From Microbacterium halimionae (GTDB taxonomy: Bacteria; Actinomycetota; Actinomycetes; Actinomycetales; Microbacteriaceae), in assembly GCF_011761265.1 (NCBI RefSeq), contig NZ_JAAOZB010000002.1, positions 124,001-188,000 on the forward strand: a DNA stretch of 64,000 bases, read 5' to 3'. Below the pieces are notes generated by a model. That model did no database searches, was not told the origin of the DNA, and saw nothing but the letters and a program-made list of their open reading frames with translations. The position numbers and the translations under genes were made by a program. Within the stretch, counting starts at the first letter, position 1, and every line of letters starts with the position of its first letter. Shown in pieces: positions 44,137 to 54,018 of the stretch.

Positions 44137-44729
44137 TGTACGACGGTATCGTTCAAGATCTCATCGACGAGTTTGGGCGCCTCCCAGGCATCGGGCCAAA
44201 ATCGGCGCAGCGAATTACGTTCCACATTTTGCAGACCCCGAGTTTCGATGTGTCTCGCCTTTCGACGCTTCTGGGTGATGTGCGCGACAAGGTGCACTTT
44301 TGCGAGATTTGCGGCAACGTGACAGAGCAAGAGCGCTGCTCGATTTGTCGCGATGCGCGACGCAATCAAACCCTCATCTGCGTGGTTGAAGACGCAAAAG
44401 ATGTCTCGGCAATTGAGCGAACCCGCGAGTTCCGCGGTCTTTACCACGTGCTTGGCGGCTCGATCAGCCCGATCGCGGGAGTTGGCCCTGACGACTTGCG
44501 CATCACTCAGCTCATGCAGCGTCTCGCAGACGGCACAGTCCAGGAAGTCATTCTCGCGACGAACCCGAACCTCGAGGGCGAAGCGACGGCAACCTACCTC
44601 AGCCGGCTGTTGCACACGCTTGAAATATCGGTCACCCGTCTTGCTTCGGGCTTGCCGGTAGGCGGCGATCTGGAATACGCCGACGAGGTCACGCTCGGTC
44701 GTGCGTTCGAGGGCCGCCGCGCTCTCTGA
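44136..44729 (+). CDS. recR: Recombination mediator RecR
   Basis: 197 residues. The helix-hairpin-helix segment [14 protein letters not shown] is followed by the Cys4 zinc finger [18 protein letters not shown], a Toprim domain with [12 protein letters not shown] and [16 protein letters not shown], and the C-terminal Walker B-like segment. RecR loads RecA on gapped DNA together with RecFO. It overlaps the dnaX stop, as in many bacteria. Confidence 0.97.
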   Translation: MYDGIVQDLIDEFGRLPGIGPKSAQRITFHILQTPSFDVSRLSTLLGDVRDKVHFCEICGNVTEQERCSICRDARRNQTLICVVEDAKDVSAIERTREFRGLYHVLGGSISPIAGVGPDDLRITQLMQRLADGTVQEVILATNPNLEGEATATYLSRLLHTLEISVTRLASGLPVGGDLEYADEVTLGRAFEGRRAL

Positions 44730-44742
44730 CACGTCACTCTTT

Positions 44743-44778
44743 GACGGGTTCTTCTCCGACGACGGGTTCTTCTCCGAC
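44743..44778. repeat. 18-bp perfect tandem repeat
   Basis: GACGGGTTCTTCTCCGAC occurs twice head to tail between the convergent recR and thrE-like genes. On the minus strand, in the frame one off from the exporter, it encodes the six-residue unit VGEEPV twice. The period being a multiple of three hints at former or hidden coding use. Confidence 0.85.
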
Positions 44779-44813
44779 GCTGTGCCCGACGGCTCCGACG
44801 TTGTGAATTTCGT

Positions 44814-46211
44814 CTAGCGTCGAACTCGCGCGCGGGTTCGAATCACGCTTTTCAACGACGCTCGCACCGGCTGGCCGAGGTAGATACCAAGCGATGCACC
44901 CACCGCCAGGCTGATGCCGATCACTCCGGCGCTCACCAGTGTGCCGAACCCTTCGAGTAGCAGTGTCGGGTCCTCGCCAGATTCCACGATGGAGAGGAGA
45001 CCTCGGAAGACAGCAGCACCCGGCACCATCGGCAGGATTGCGGCGGTCGTGATCGCGACCGATGGCACATGCAATCGATAAGCGATCAGGATGCCGACAA
45101 AGCTGCCCGCGAATGCACCAAGGCCGCTCGCTGCCGCAACGTCGAGGCCGATGATCGACGCCGCGAGGTAGCCAAGCCACGCAACGAGGCTAAGGAACGC
45201 GCTGACGACGATAATGCGGAGCCCAGCTCCGTTGTAGATCGCGACTGAGACGGCGATGAGAACGGCTCCGAAGAGCTGAAGCGCCACGGGCCCGAGGGGC
45301 ACGGCCTCGCTGGGAGGCTCCATAGCGAGCCCGACGACGCGAGCTGTTTCTAGACCCACGAGAATTCCAAGCACGACACCGAGTGTTTGGGTCATGAGTT
45401 CGAGAATCCGACCGAGGGCGGTGAGTGCAAACCCGTCGATCGCATCTTGAGCGGCACCCACAACCGTGAGCCCGGCGAGCATCAGCACAATTCCTGACGC
45501 GACAATGACCGAAGGCCGGATTTCTGTCGCGACCTGGAGGTTCGTCATCGCGAGCAGGGGAGAGAGCGCCGCAACCATCGTGAGCACGAAGGCTCCAGCT
45601 ATCTGGCTGAAGAAGAACGGCACTCGCGCTTTCGTAAGCGCGGCCTGAGTGAACGCCGCGAGGGCCGCGGCGATGAATGCGAGTGCGATGACGAGCCAGC
45701 TGCCACCAAACATGACCGCCACACCGACAGCAAGAGTTGCCTGGGCTGCAATGACGACAGCGGGGCGGTACCGGAACGGCATCCCTCGAATGGCCCGGTA
45801 TTCCAGCCGCGCGGCGTCGACACTCAGTCCATTGCCGATCTCGAGCACGAGTGCTTGAAGGCGCTGGAGCTTTTCATGATCGGGAGCGCTGACTCGAACG
45901 ACCCTCATGAGGGTGATTGGCCGATCGGCCCCGCTTCGATGGTGCGCGACGGTGATGGAGTTGTACGTCACATCGGTATGCACGGGATCAAGGCCGAAGG
46001 CCCCCGCCACGCGAACGATCGTGAGAGTCACTTCACTCGCGGGCGCACCGGTGGACAGCATCGTTTCGCCGATACGAACGGCCAGGTCAAGGATGCGCAC
46101 GGCCATCGAATCGTCGATGACCGGAATCGCTTCAGTCATCGCCTGCGATGAGGTTTCGCTGCGAATGAGGGCGTTTAGTGAGGTGAAGATCCCGCGGCGT
46201 GGGGGTTGCAT
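44814..46211 (-). CDS. thrE: Threonine/serine exporter family protein (ThrE-like)
   Basis: 465 residues from the ATG at 46211, preceded by GAGGAGAG. The N-terminal soluble ThrE domain (about 40-150: ILDLAVRIGETMLSTGAPAS) is followed by about 10 helices, the second half being DUF3815/ThrE_2. This fused form matches the Corynebacterium ThrE architecture, which exports threonine and serine using the proton gradient. It converges on recR. A hydrophilic open tail continues past its stop in another frame (see findings). Confidence 0.88.
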   Translation of the reverse strand: MQPPRRGIFTSLNALIRSETSSQAMTEAIPVIDDSMAVRILDLAVRIGETMLSTGAPASEVTLTIVRVAGAFGLDPVHTDVTYNSITVAHHRSGADRPITLMRVVRVSAPDHEKLQRLQALVLEIGNGLSVDAARLEYRAIRGMPFRYRPAVVIAAQATLAVGVAVMFGGSWLVIALAFIAAALAAFTQAALTKARVPFFFSQIAGAFVLTMVAALSPLLAMTNLQVATEIRPSVIVASGIVLMLAGLTVVGAAQDAIDGFALTALGRILELMTQTLGVVLGILVGLETARVVGLAMEPPSEAVPLGPVALQLFGAVLIAVSVAIYNGAGLRIIVVSAFLSLVAWLGYLAASIIGLDVAAASGLGAFAGSFVGILIAYRLHVPSVAITTAAILPMVPGAAVFRGLLSIVESGEDPTLLLEGFGTLVSAGVIGISLAVGASLGIYLGQPVRASLKSVIRTRARVRR

Positions 46212-46414
46212 TTCGCCGCTCTCCTCGTCTGTGTGGGGTGGACCAAAGCAACCACCCATCCTACTGACACCGCCCTCGAAATAGCTGGATGCCGTATGAC
46301 CGACGACGTGCGAAGAGCTCGAGCGTGCTGCATGTTCGAGCTGGCATATCTGGATCCGTAAGATGGACTGTTGGGCGTAGCATCCGAGCGCCTTTCATCC
46401 CCGGGAGTTTCACT

Positions 46415-47701
46415 GTGGCGCTGATCGTCCAGAAATACGGCGGGTCATCCGTCGCCGATGCCGAGAGCATCAAGCGCGTCGCAAAGCGAGTTGTCGATGC
46501 CCGTCGAGCAGGGCACGAGGTTGTCGTCGCTGTGAGTGCAATGGGTGACACCACCGACGAGTTGCTTGCGCTTGCCTCCCAGGTAGCGCCGATTCCAGCC
46601 CCGCGAGAGCTTGACATGCTGCTTTCGAGCGGTGAACGCATCTCGATGGCGCTGCTTGCGATGGCGATTTCATCGATGGGCTTTGAAGCTCGCTCATTCA
46701 CCGGCAGCCAAGCGGGAATGATTACGGATGCCACGCACGGCTCCGCACGCATCGTCGATGTGACGCCGGTTCGTCTCCGCGAAGCGCTCGACGAGGGTGC
46801 AATTGTCATCGTCGCCGGCTTCCAAGGCTTCAACCGCGATACCCGCGACATTACAACTCTTGGCCGCGGCGGATCCGATACGACAGCTGTTGCGCTCGCC
46901 GCGGCGCTCAAAGCCGACGTCTGCGAAATTTACAGCGATGTCGACGGTATTTTCACCGCAGATCCACGCGTCGTTCCGAAAGCTCGCAAGCTTGACCGGG
47001 TTTCGAGCGAAGAGATGCTCGAACTCGCCGCCAACGGCGCGAAGGTCCTCTACATCCGCGCCGTCGAATATGCCCGCCGTCACGGTGTGCTTATTCATGC
47101 ACGGTCCACCTTCAGCTCGGGGGAGGGCACATGGGTGCTTGGCCGCGAGACCCGCTCCGAACTCGTCCCCCAGGGAGAAATCATGGAAGAGCCGATTGTC
47201 GCGGGCATTGCCACCGACCTGAGCCAGGCCAAGATCACAGTCATCGGTGTGCCCGATGTTCCGGGCAAAGCTGCCGAGATCTTCAAGATCGTCGCCAAGA
47301 GCGGCGCGAACGTCGACATGATCGTGCAGAACGTTTCGGCGGCGACGACAGGTCGCACCGATATCTCTTTCACACTTCCCAAAACTGATGCACCTGCAGC
47401 CCTCCGCGCGTTGAAGGGCGAGCAATCTGAGGTGGGCTTCGAAAGCCTCATTCACGACGATCAGATCGGAAAACTCTCCGTCGTGGGAGCCGGTATGCGC
47501 ACGCACTCGGGTGTGTCAGCGACACTGTTCGAAGCGCTGAGCGTATCGGGCGTGAACATCGAGATGATCTCCACGAGCGAGATTCGTATTTCGGTAGTGG
47601 TCCGGGGAGACGACCTGGCGAACGCGGCGCGCATTGTGCACTCCGCCTACGGTCTCGATGGCGACGTCGAAGCCACCGTCTACGCCGGTACAGGTATCTA
47701 G
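46415..47701 (+). CDS. lysC: Aspartate kinase, alpha subunit
   Basis: 428 residues. The GTG has GGGAG seven bases upstream. The kinase domain shows [33 protein letters not shown] and a [11 protein letters not shown] segment, and two ACT domains follow ([20 protein letters not shown], then [14 protein letters not shown]). It phosphorylates aspartate, the first step to Lys, Thr and Met, and is feedback-regulated through the ACT domains. An internal ribosome site for the beta subunit lies at 47183. The asd gene follows 99 bp later. Confidence 0.96.
   Translation: MALIVQKYGGSSVADAESIKRVAKRVVDARRAGHEVVVAVSAMGDTTDELLALASQVAPIPAPRELDMLLSSGERISMALLAMAISSMGFEARSFTGSQAGMITDATHGSARIVDVTPVRLREALDEGAIVIVAGFQGFNRDTRDITTLGRGGSDTTAVALAAALKADVCEIYSDVDGIFTADPRVVPKARKLDRVSSEEMLELAANGAKVLYIRAVEYARRHGVLIHARSTFSSGEGTWVLGRETRSELVPQGEIMEEPIVAGIATDLSQAKITVIGVPDVPGKAAEIFKIVAKSGANVDMIVQNVSAATTGRTDISFTLPKTDAPAALRALKGEQSEVGFESLIHDDQIGKLSVVGAGMRTHSGVSATLFEALSVSGVNIEMISTSEIRISVVVRGDDLANAARIVHSAYGLDGDVEATVYAGTGI
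47183..47701 (+). CDS. lysC: Aspartate kinase, beta subunit from internal start
   Basis: In-frame ATG at 47183 ([17 protein letters not shown]) with GGGAG five bases upstream, opening exactly at the ACT-domain boundary. The product would be 172 residues. Corynebacterial lysC makes an alpha2-beta2 enzyme from the same kind of internal start at an almost identical sequence (MEEAVLTGVATD as I recall it), so this is a likely second protein product of the gene. Confidence 0.75.
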   Translation: MEEPIVAGIATDLSQAKITVIGVPDVPGKAAEIFKIVAKSGANVDMIVQNVSAATTGRTDISFTLPKTDAPAALRALKGEQSEVGFESLIHDDQIGKLSVVGAGMRTHSGVSATLFEALSVSGVNIEMISTSEIRISVVVRGDDLANAARIVHSAYGLDGDVEATVYAGTGI

Positions 47702-47737
47702 TCCAAAGCTCGAGGGCGTCGTGTGAGAGCACGGTAG

Positions 47738-48871
<1,134 letters not shown>

Positions 48872-48911
48872 CCGGCTCTCGCACTCATCCTCCGCACGTA
48901 GACTTGATACC

Positions 48912-50384
48912 GTGACTGAATCCGTCGACGTGCTGCTCATCGGTGGCGGCATCATGAGTGCCACGCTGGGCACATTCCTGTCTGAACTGCAGCCGGATTG
49001 GAAGATCGTTGTCCACGAACGGTTGGGCGATGTCGGGCTAGAAAGTTCCAACGCCTGGAACAACGCTGGTACCGGACACGCGGCGCTCTGCGAGCTCAAC
49101 TACATGCCGCCGGCTGCCGATGGATCTGTTGATCCGGCCAAGGCCGTGTCGATCAATGAGCAATTTCAGCTGAGTCGCCAGTTCTGGTCGTCGCTCGTAG
49201 ACGATGGCGTGCTTGATGAGCCGTCGACCTTCATCAATTCGACTCCCCACATGACTTTCGTCACAGGCGAGAAAGATGTCGCGTACCTCAAGAAGCGTTA
49301 CGAAGCTCTCCGGACCCAGCCACTGTTCGCGGGCATTGAGTACAGCGAAGACTCACGCGTTATCAACGCGTGGGCCCCGCTGTTGATGCAGAAGCGCCGC
49401 AAGGGCGAACCGTTTGCGGCTACGCGAGTTCCAGCTGGAACTGACGTCGACTTTGGTGCTGTGACGCACCAAATGTTCGACAACCTTCGCGATCGTGGCG
49501 TGGACGTGATCACAAACCGCGAGGTGAAGAACCTCACACGCATGAAAGACGGCAGCTGGCGTGCCAAGTATCGCAACGTGATCGGCGGTACTCCCGGTTA
49601 CATCAACGCCCGCTTCGTGTTCGTAGGAGCAGGCGGTTGGGCAATCAAACTGCTGCAGAGTTCCGGTATTCCTGAAATCAAGGGGTATGGGGTTTTCCCG
49701 ATCGGTGGGCAGTGGCTGAAGACGAGCAAGCCCGAGTTGGTCGCGCAGCACCAGGCGAAGGTGTACTCGCAGGCTTCTGTGGGAGCACCCCCGATGTCGG
49801 TTCCGCATCTCGACACCCGCGTTGTTGATGGTGAGACATCTCTTCTGTTTGGTCCGTTCGCCACGTTCAGCCCCAAGTTCCTGAAGCACGGCAAAGTCTG
49901 GGACCTCGTCACTCAGGTGCGTCCTCACAACCTTGGGCCGATGCTGAAGGTTGCTGTAGACAACCCGGGGCTCATCAAGTACCTCGTGAGCGAGTTGCTG
50001 AAGGACCACGCGAAAAAGGTCGACAGTTTGCGGGACTTCATGCCGACGGCAAAAGACGAGGACTGGGAGTTGCTCGACGCAGGTCAGCGGGCGCAAGTCA
50101 TGAAGAAGGACCCGAAAAAGGGTGGCGTCTTGCAGTTCGGCACCGAGGTCGTCGCTTCGAAGGATGGCTCGATCGCGGGTCTCCTCGGTGCGTCGCCTGG
50201 CGCTTCGACAGCTGTGTCGATCATGTTGGAGCTGTTGAAGTCGTGCTTCCCCGATCGAATTTCCGGCTGGGAGCCGCGCTTGCGTGAGCTCATCCCAAGC
50301 TACGGCGACACCTTGAACGAGCGCCCGGCTGAAGCTGCCGAGACACTCCGCATAACGTCCGCAACTCTTCAGCTTTCGGCTTAG
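48912..50384 (+). CDS. mqo: Malate:quinone oxidoreductase
   Basis: 490 residues. An FAD-binding start VDVLLIGGGIMSATLGTFL is followed by ERLGDVGLESSNAWNNAGTG and HAALCELNYMP, the Mqo signature. The C-terminal GASPGASTAVSIMLELL is also characteristic. It is a peripheral membrane enzyme that oxidises malate with electron transfer to quinone, replacing or supplementing NAD-malate dehydrogenase. The GTG start has no Shine-Dalgarno; TAGACT ends seven bases before it, a leaderless arrangement. Confidence 0.96.
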   Translation: MTESVDVLLIGGGIMSATLGTFLSELQPDWKIVVHERLGDVGLESSNAWNNAGTGHAALCELNYMPPAADGSVDPAKAVSINEQFQLSRQFWSSLVDDGVLDEPSTFINSTPHMTFVTGEKDVAYLKKRYEALRTQPLFAGIEYSEDSRVINAWAPLLMQKRRKGEPFAATRVPAGTDVDFGAVTHQMFDNLRDRGVDVITNREVKNLTRMKDGSWRAKYRNVIGGTPGYINARFVFVGAGGWAIKLLQSSGIPEIKGYGVFPIGGQWLKTSKPELVAQHQAKVYSQASVGAPPMSVPHLDTRVVDGETSLLFGPFATFSPKFLKHGKVWDLVTQVRPHNLGPMLKVAVDNPGLIKYLVSELLKDHAKKVDSLRDFMPTAKDEDWELLDAGQRAQVMKKDPKKGGVLQFGTEVVASKDGSIAGLLGASPGASTAVSIMLELLKSCFPDRISGWEPRLRELIPSYGDTLNERPAEAAETLRITSATLQLSA

Positions 50385-50396
50385 GAGGAGCGGCCG

Positions 50397-50993
50397 GTGG
50401 CCAAACTCTATTTTCGCTACGGCGCGATGAATTCGGGTAAGTCGACGGCGCTCTTACAAGCGGCGTACAACTACGAAGAGCGAGGACAGCGTGTTCTGCT
50501 GGCCAAGCCTGAGATAGACACGAAGGATGCCGGGCGCATCTCGAGTCGATTGGGCGTCTCGCGTGAGGTTGACTTTCTCATTCGTCCTAATGACGACGTG
50601 CGCGCGCTTTTTCGTGAGCATCGTCACGAGGGCGTGGCCTGCCTCCTGATCGACGAGGCGCAGTTTCTCACCCCGGTACAGGTCGATGATCTCTTGCGCA
50701 TCGTCGTCTTCGAGGGTGTTCCGGCCTTGGCATACGGCATCCGCACCGATTTTCGCACCGAAGCCTTTCCGGGTTCGAGACGCCTCATGGAGCTTGCTCA
50801 CAGCCTCGAAGAATTGAAGACCATCTGCCGGTGCGGGCGTAAGGCGCTCTTCAACGCACGACTTGTAGAGGGACGCTTTGTTTTCGACGGCGATCAGGTG
50901 GCAATCGACCAACTGACCGCTGACAGCGTCACGTACGAATCGATGTGTGCCGAGTGCTACCTGACTGAATCAGGCGGACGACTCGCCGTCTGA
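50397..50993 (+). CDS. tdk: Thymidine kinase (type II)
   Basis: 198 residues. P-loop GAMNSGKSTALLQ, Walker B LLIDEAQFLTP, lasso/zinc Cys pairs CRCG and CAEC, and the SVTYESMC segment near the substrate loop. It salvages thymidine to dTMP. The GTG has AGGAGGAG upstream and starts 12 bp after mqo, so the two are probably co-transcribed. Confidence 0.95.
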   Translation: MAKLYFRYGAMNSGKSTALLQAAYNYEERGQRVLLAKPEIDTKDAGRISSRLGVSREVDFLIRPNDDVRALFREHRHEGVACLLIDEAQFLTPVQVDDLLRIVVFEGVPALAYGIRTDFRTEAFPGSRRLMELAHSLEELKTICRCGRKALFNARLVEGRFVFDGDQVAIDQLTADSVTYESMCAECYLTESGGRLAV

Positions 50994-51056
50994 ACGATTC
51001 TGAGCGGCGGACTGGACGCGAGCGGGGTGAGGCGGAGCCGACTTGCTACCTTCGCT

Positions 51057-51095
51057 TTGCTTGGTCAGACCACAAGCGCTATTGTGGTCTGACCA
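51057..51095 (+). promoter_or_regulatory. lld promoter with tandem FadR-type operators
   Basis: A -35-like TTGCTT (51057-51062) and -10-like TATTGT (51080-51085) are spaced 17 bp. TGGTCAGACCA (51062-51072) fills the spacer and TGGTCTGACCA (51085-51095) covers the start region. Each is a TGGT-N3-ACCA dyad of the FadR/LldR type, and together they form a perfect 14-bp inverted repeat with a 6-bp centre (GCGCTA). Binding would block polymerase, so repression relieved by lactate is likely. Confidence 0.75.
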
Positions 51096-51107
51096 TTGGA
51101 GGAAAAT

Positions 51108-51827
51108 GTGACGATCATCGAAGAAGATGTGCCCACCCGAGCATGGCGATCGGTACTTGAAACGATCGAATCGCAGCTGCTTGAAGGTCTTTTAGCTCCT
51201 GGAGACCGGCTGCCGTCTGAGCGTGAGCTCGCAGCGAAACTCGGCGTCGGACGCTCTAGTGTGCGCGAAGCCTTCCGCGTGCTCGAGGTACTCGGGCTCA
51301 TCCACACTGCGACCGGAAGCGGACCTTCTGCCGGTGCGATCATCATCGCCACACCGCGTGGTGGCATGGCGGCGCTTCTTCGACTTCAGGTCGCGGCTCA
51401 AGGCTTTCCGCTCGAAGACGTCGTGGCAACCCGCCTCATGCTGGAAACATCAGTCGTCGCAACGCTCGCGAACGAGACCGAACGCGATGTGGCGTCGATC
51501 AAAGAGATTCTCGATGCGATGGACTCCGTGACGCTGGAGCGTAGCGAGTTCGTGGCGCTTGATGCTCAGCTTCACGTCGCTTTGGCCGAGGCCACCGGGA
51601 ACGTCGTGGTCTCCGCGATGATGGCGGGCCTGCGCTCCGCGATCGAGTCCTATGTGCAAGCCGGGGCTGCGGCACTTCCCAACTGGGAAGAGGCAGCGGC
51701 GAACCTGCGTCATGAGCACCGCGAGATCTTTGCGGCTATTAATGAGGGCGATGCGGCATCCGCTCAAACCCTCGTGCACGATCACATCACCGGCTACTAC
51801 GCGGGTATTTCCCGCCACACTCTTTAA
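51108..51827 (+). CDS. FadR/GntR-family regulator, probable lactate repressor
   Basis: 239 residues from the GTG at 51108, with GGAGGA four bases upstream. The N-terminal winged helix shows LLAPGDRLPSERELAAKLGV and GRSSVREAFRVLEVLG, then a helical FCD effector domain with Asp/His metal ligands (LDAQLHVALAEATGN and LRHEHREIF). It sits 12 bp upstream of the lactate dehydrogenase gene and directly behind two FadR-type operators, so autoregulated control of both genes is likely. Confidence 0.88.
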   Translation: MTIIEEDVPTRAWRSVLETIESQLLEGLLAPGDRLPSERELAAKLGVGRSSVREAFRVLEVLGLIHTATGSGPSAGAIIIATPRGGMAALLRLQVAAQGFPLEDVVATRLMLETSVVATLANETERDVASIKEILDAMDSVTLERSEFVALDAQLHVALAEATGNVVVSAMMAGLRSAIESYVQAGAAALPNWEEAAANLRHEHREIFAAINEGDAASAQTLVHDHITGYYAGISRHTL

Positions 51828-51839
51828 GGAAGGACCACG

Positions 51840-53099
51840 ATGGTCTCGCGACAGCTCCCCAAGGTGCCCGAACTTCTAGAACTCATGCAGTTCAAAAAGC
51901 CCGAACTCAACGCGAAAAAGCGTCGGCTCGATCAGGCTCTGACGATTGCCGATCTACGAAAGATCGCTAAGCGCCGCACCCCGAAAGCGGCATTCGACTA
52001 CACCGACGGAGCGGCAGAAGGCGAGCTGTCCCTCGCGCGCGCGCGCCAAGCATTCGAAGACGTCGAGTTTCACCCGGGCATCCTCAAGCCGGCGCCCGAT
52101 GTCGATACTTCAACGACGATCCTCGGCGGGCCAAGTGCCCTGCCGTTCGGGATCGCACCGACAGGATTCACCCGTTTGATGCAGACCGAGGGTGAGAGCG
52201 CGGGAGCGGGAGCCGCGGCGGCCGCAGGGATTCCCTTTACGCTTTCGACCCTTGGCACGACGTCGATTGAAGATGTGAAGAAAGCAAACCCGCACGGCCG
52301 CAACTGGTTTCAGCTTTACGTCATGCGTGACCGCGAGATCTCGTACGGCCTGGTGAAGCGAGCGGCAGAAGCTGGATTCGATACGCTGCAGTTCACAGTA
52401 GACACACCCGTCGCTGGCGCGCGTCTGCGGGATAAGCGCAACGGGTTCTCTATTCCGCCGCAGCTGACGGTTGGCACAATCGTCAATGCGATCCCGCGCC
52501 CGTGGTGGTGGGTTGACTTCCTCACGACACCGAAGCTCGAGTTTGCTTCGCTGTCGACGACCGGCGGCACTGTGGGTGAGCTACTCGACGCTGCCATGGA
52601 CCCGACCATCAGTTATGACGATCTCGACATCATTCGTGAAATGTGGCCCGGCAAGATCGTGATCAAGGGCGTTCAGAATCTCGCGGACTCGAAGCGACTA
52701 ATCGACTCCGGCGTCGATGGAATCATTTTGTCGAATCACGGCGGGCGTCAACTCGACCGGGCTCCGATCCCGTTCCGACTGTTGCCGGAGGTCGTCCGCG
52801 AAGTAGGTCGCGACGCAACAGTGATGGTCGACACCGGGATTATGAACGGCGCCGATATCGTGGCTTCCATCGCTCTTGGCGCGAAGTTCACATTGATCGG
52901 TCGCGCGTACCTTTACGGTTTGATGGCCGGTGGGCGTGAGGGCGTCGATAAGACGATTTCGATCTTGCGCAGCGAGATCGAACGCACGATGCAGCTGCTC
53001 GGGGTCGCGAGCCTCGAAGAGCTCCAGCCCAGTCACGTCACGCAGTTGGCGCGACTTGTTCCAGTTTCTGAGGCCGCGCGCGCAGTCGCTGAGCTTTAG
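51840..53099 (+). CDS. lldD: FMN-dependent L-lactate dehydrogenase/alpha-hydroxy acid oxidase
   Basis: 419 residues, ATG after AAGGAAGGA. TIM-barrel flavoenzyme: [14 protein letters not shown] near residue 52, [31 protein letters not shown], catalytic SNHGGRQLD (298-306, His300) and FMN-binding [19 protein letters not shown]. It oxidises L-lactate to pyruvate, passing electrons to quinone in the dehydrogenase members. The preceding regulator and operator support lactate as substrate. The stop overlaps the convergent HAD gene by four bases. Confidence 0.9.
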   Translation: MVSRQLPKVPELLELMQFKKPELNAKKRRLDQALTIADLRKIAKRRTPKAAFDYTDGAAEGELSLARARQAFEDVEFHPGILKPAPDVDTSTTILGGPSALPFGIAPTGFTRLMQTEGESAGAGAAAAAGIPFTLSTLGTTSIEDVKKANPHGRNWFQLYVMRDREISYGLVKRAAEAGFDTLQFTVDTPVAGARLRDKRNGFSIPPQLTVGTIVNAIPRPWWWVDFLTTPKLEFASLSTTGGTVGELLDAAMDPTISYDDLDIIREMWPGKIVIKGVQNLADSKRLIDSGVDGIILSNHGGRQLDRAPIPFRLLPEVVREVGRDATVMVDTGIMNGADIVASIALGAKFTLIGRAYLYGLMAGGREGVDKTISILRSEIERTMQLLGVASLEELQPSHVTQLARLVPVSEAARAVAEL

Positions 53100-53869
53100 C
53101 GGAGTTCGAGGGTGGGGAGGAGCCGGTCGAGATAGTCGGCCGTGTCTTCCCACCCCTCGACGGCGTGGCATTCAACGCCGAGTGTGAGTACGGGGTAGTC
53201 GTTGCCATCGGGATCGAGTCGGTCGCCCACAAAGAGCATGTCGTCGAGCGAGATACCGGTCTGCTCAGCGAGCTTCGTCATGCCGTATGCCTTGTCGATG
53301 CCGCGGTGCGTGATGTCGACCGACGTTGAGCCACCGGAACGCACTTCCAAATCCGGGATGCGGGCGGCAACTGCCTCCCGTAACGAATTTTTCTTAGCGC
53401 CTGTGGGGTCCCACGCCATCTTTGCCTCGAGTGGGGCGCGTTGCCCAAGCGCTGAGAACGTGATCTGTGAACCTCGGTCTTCCAGGATGTCACCCCACGT
53501 TTCCTCTGCCCACAGGTCCAGGCGGCGAGCTTCTTCTTCAACGGCTGCTAGTGCGCGCGTCTTCTCGTCGTCACTCAGTGTGTGTGCGTAAACGGTGGTG
53601 ATACCTGAGACCTCGAGGCGATAATACTGCGTACCGCACGTCGGCATGAGGTGAAAAGCAGACAGGACCTCTTCTGCGGAAGGGGGGAGTTTCTCGACGA
53701 CCTGAGTGCGGAACTGCGCGAGTTGGCCACCGGAAATAATGGCGACTTCGACACGCTGCGCAAGAGCGACGAGGAGTTCGCCGATGCGAGGATCGATTTC
53801 ACTCTTCGATGGAGCGAGGGTGTCATCGAGATCAAATGCCACAAGCTTAGGTGTGCGAGGGGAGGGCAT
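53096..53869 (-). CDS. HAD-superfamily hydrolase, IIB type
   Basis: 257 residues from the ATG at 53869, with CAGGAG six bases upstream. Motif I is [13 protein letters not shown], motif II is the AIISGGQ segment, and motif IV is [15 protein letters not shown]. The cap is the alpha/beta type of sucrose-phosphatase and phosphomannomutase-like HADs. It probably dephosphorylates a sugar phosphate or acts as a phosphosugar mutase; no substrate can be assigned. Confidence 0.85.
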   Translation of the reverse strand: MPSPRTPKLVAFDLDDTLAPSKSEIDPRIGELLVALAQRVEVAIISGGQLAQFRTQVVEKLPPSAEEVLSAFHLMPTCGTQYYRLEVSGITTVYAHTLSDDEKTRALAAVEEEARRLDLWAEETWGDILEDRGSQITFSALGQRAPLEAKMAWDPTGAKKNSLREAVAARIPDLEVRSGGSTSVDITHRGIDKAYGMTKLAEQTGISLDDMLFVGDRLDPDGNDYPVLTLGVECHAVEGWEDTADYLDRLLPTLELR

Positions 53870-53893
53870 CTCAGGCTCCTGTCGTCGGTATGC

Positions 53894-53923
53894 GAGAGGC
53901 TCCACCTTACGGCGGAGCCTCTC
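53894..53923 (-). terminator. Hairpin after tRNA-Pro
   Basis: Perfect 10-bp stem GAGAGGCTCC / GGAGCCTCTC with two further CC/GG pairs after one mismatch and a TTAC loop. It lies 6 nt downstream of the tRNA-Pro gene on the minus strand, but no T-tract follows. It is likely the end of the tRNA transcript or a processing structure. Confidence 0.5.
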
Positions 53924-53928
53924 TGTTG

Positions 53929-54002
53929 TCGGGGTGACAGGATTTGAACCTGCGGCCTCGTCGTCCCGAACGACGCGCGCTACCAAGCTGCGCCACACCC
54001 CG
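53929..54002 (-). tRNA. tRNA-Pro(CGG)
   Basis: 74-nt cloverleaf on the minus strand. Acceptor CGGGGTG pairs with CACCCCG, discriminator A. The anticodon stem-loop CGTCG-TTCGGGA-CGACG gives CGG, reading CCG proline codons. T-loop GGTTCAAATCC is intact. CCA is not encoded. Confidence 0.95.
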
Positions 54003-54018
54003 TATCAACCACACAACT

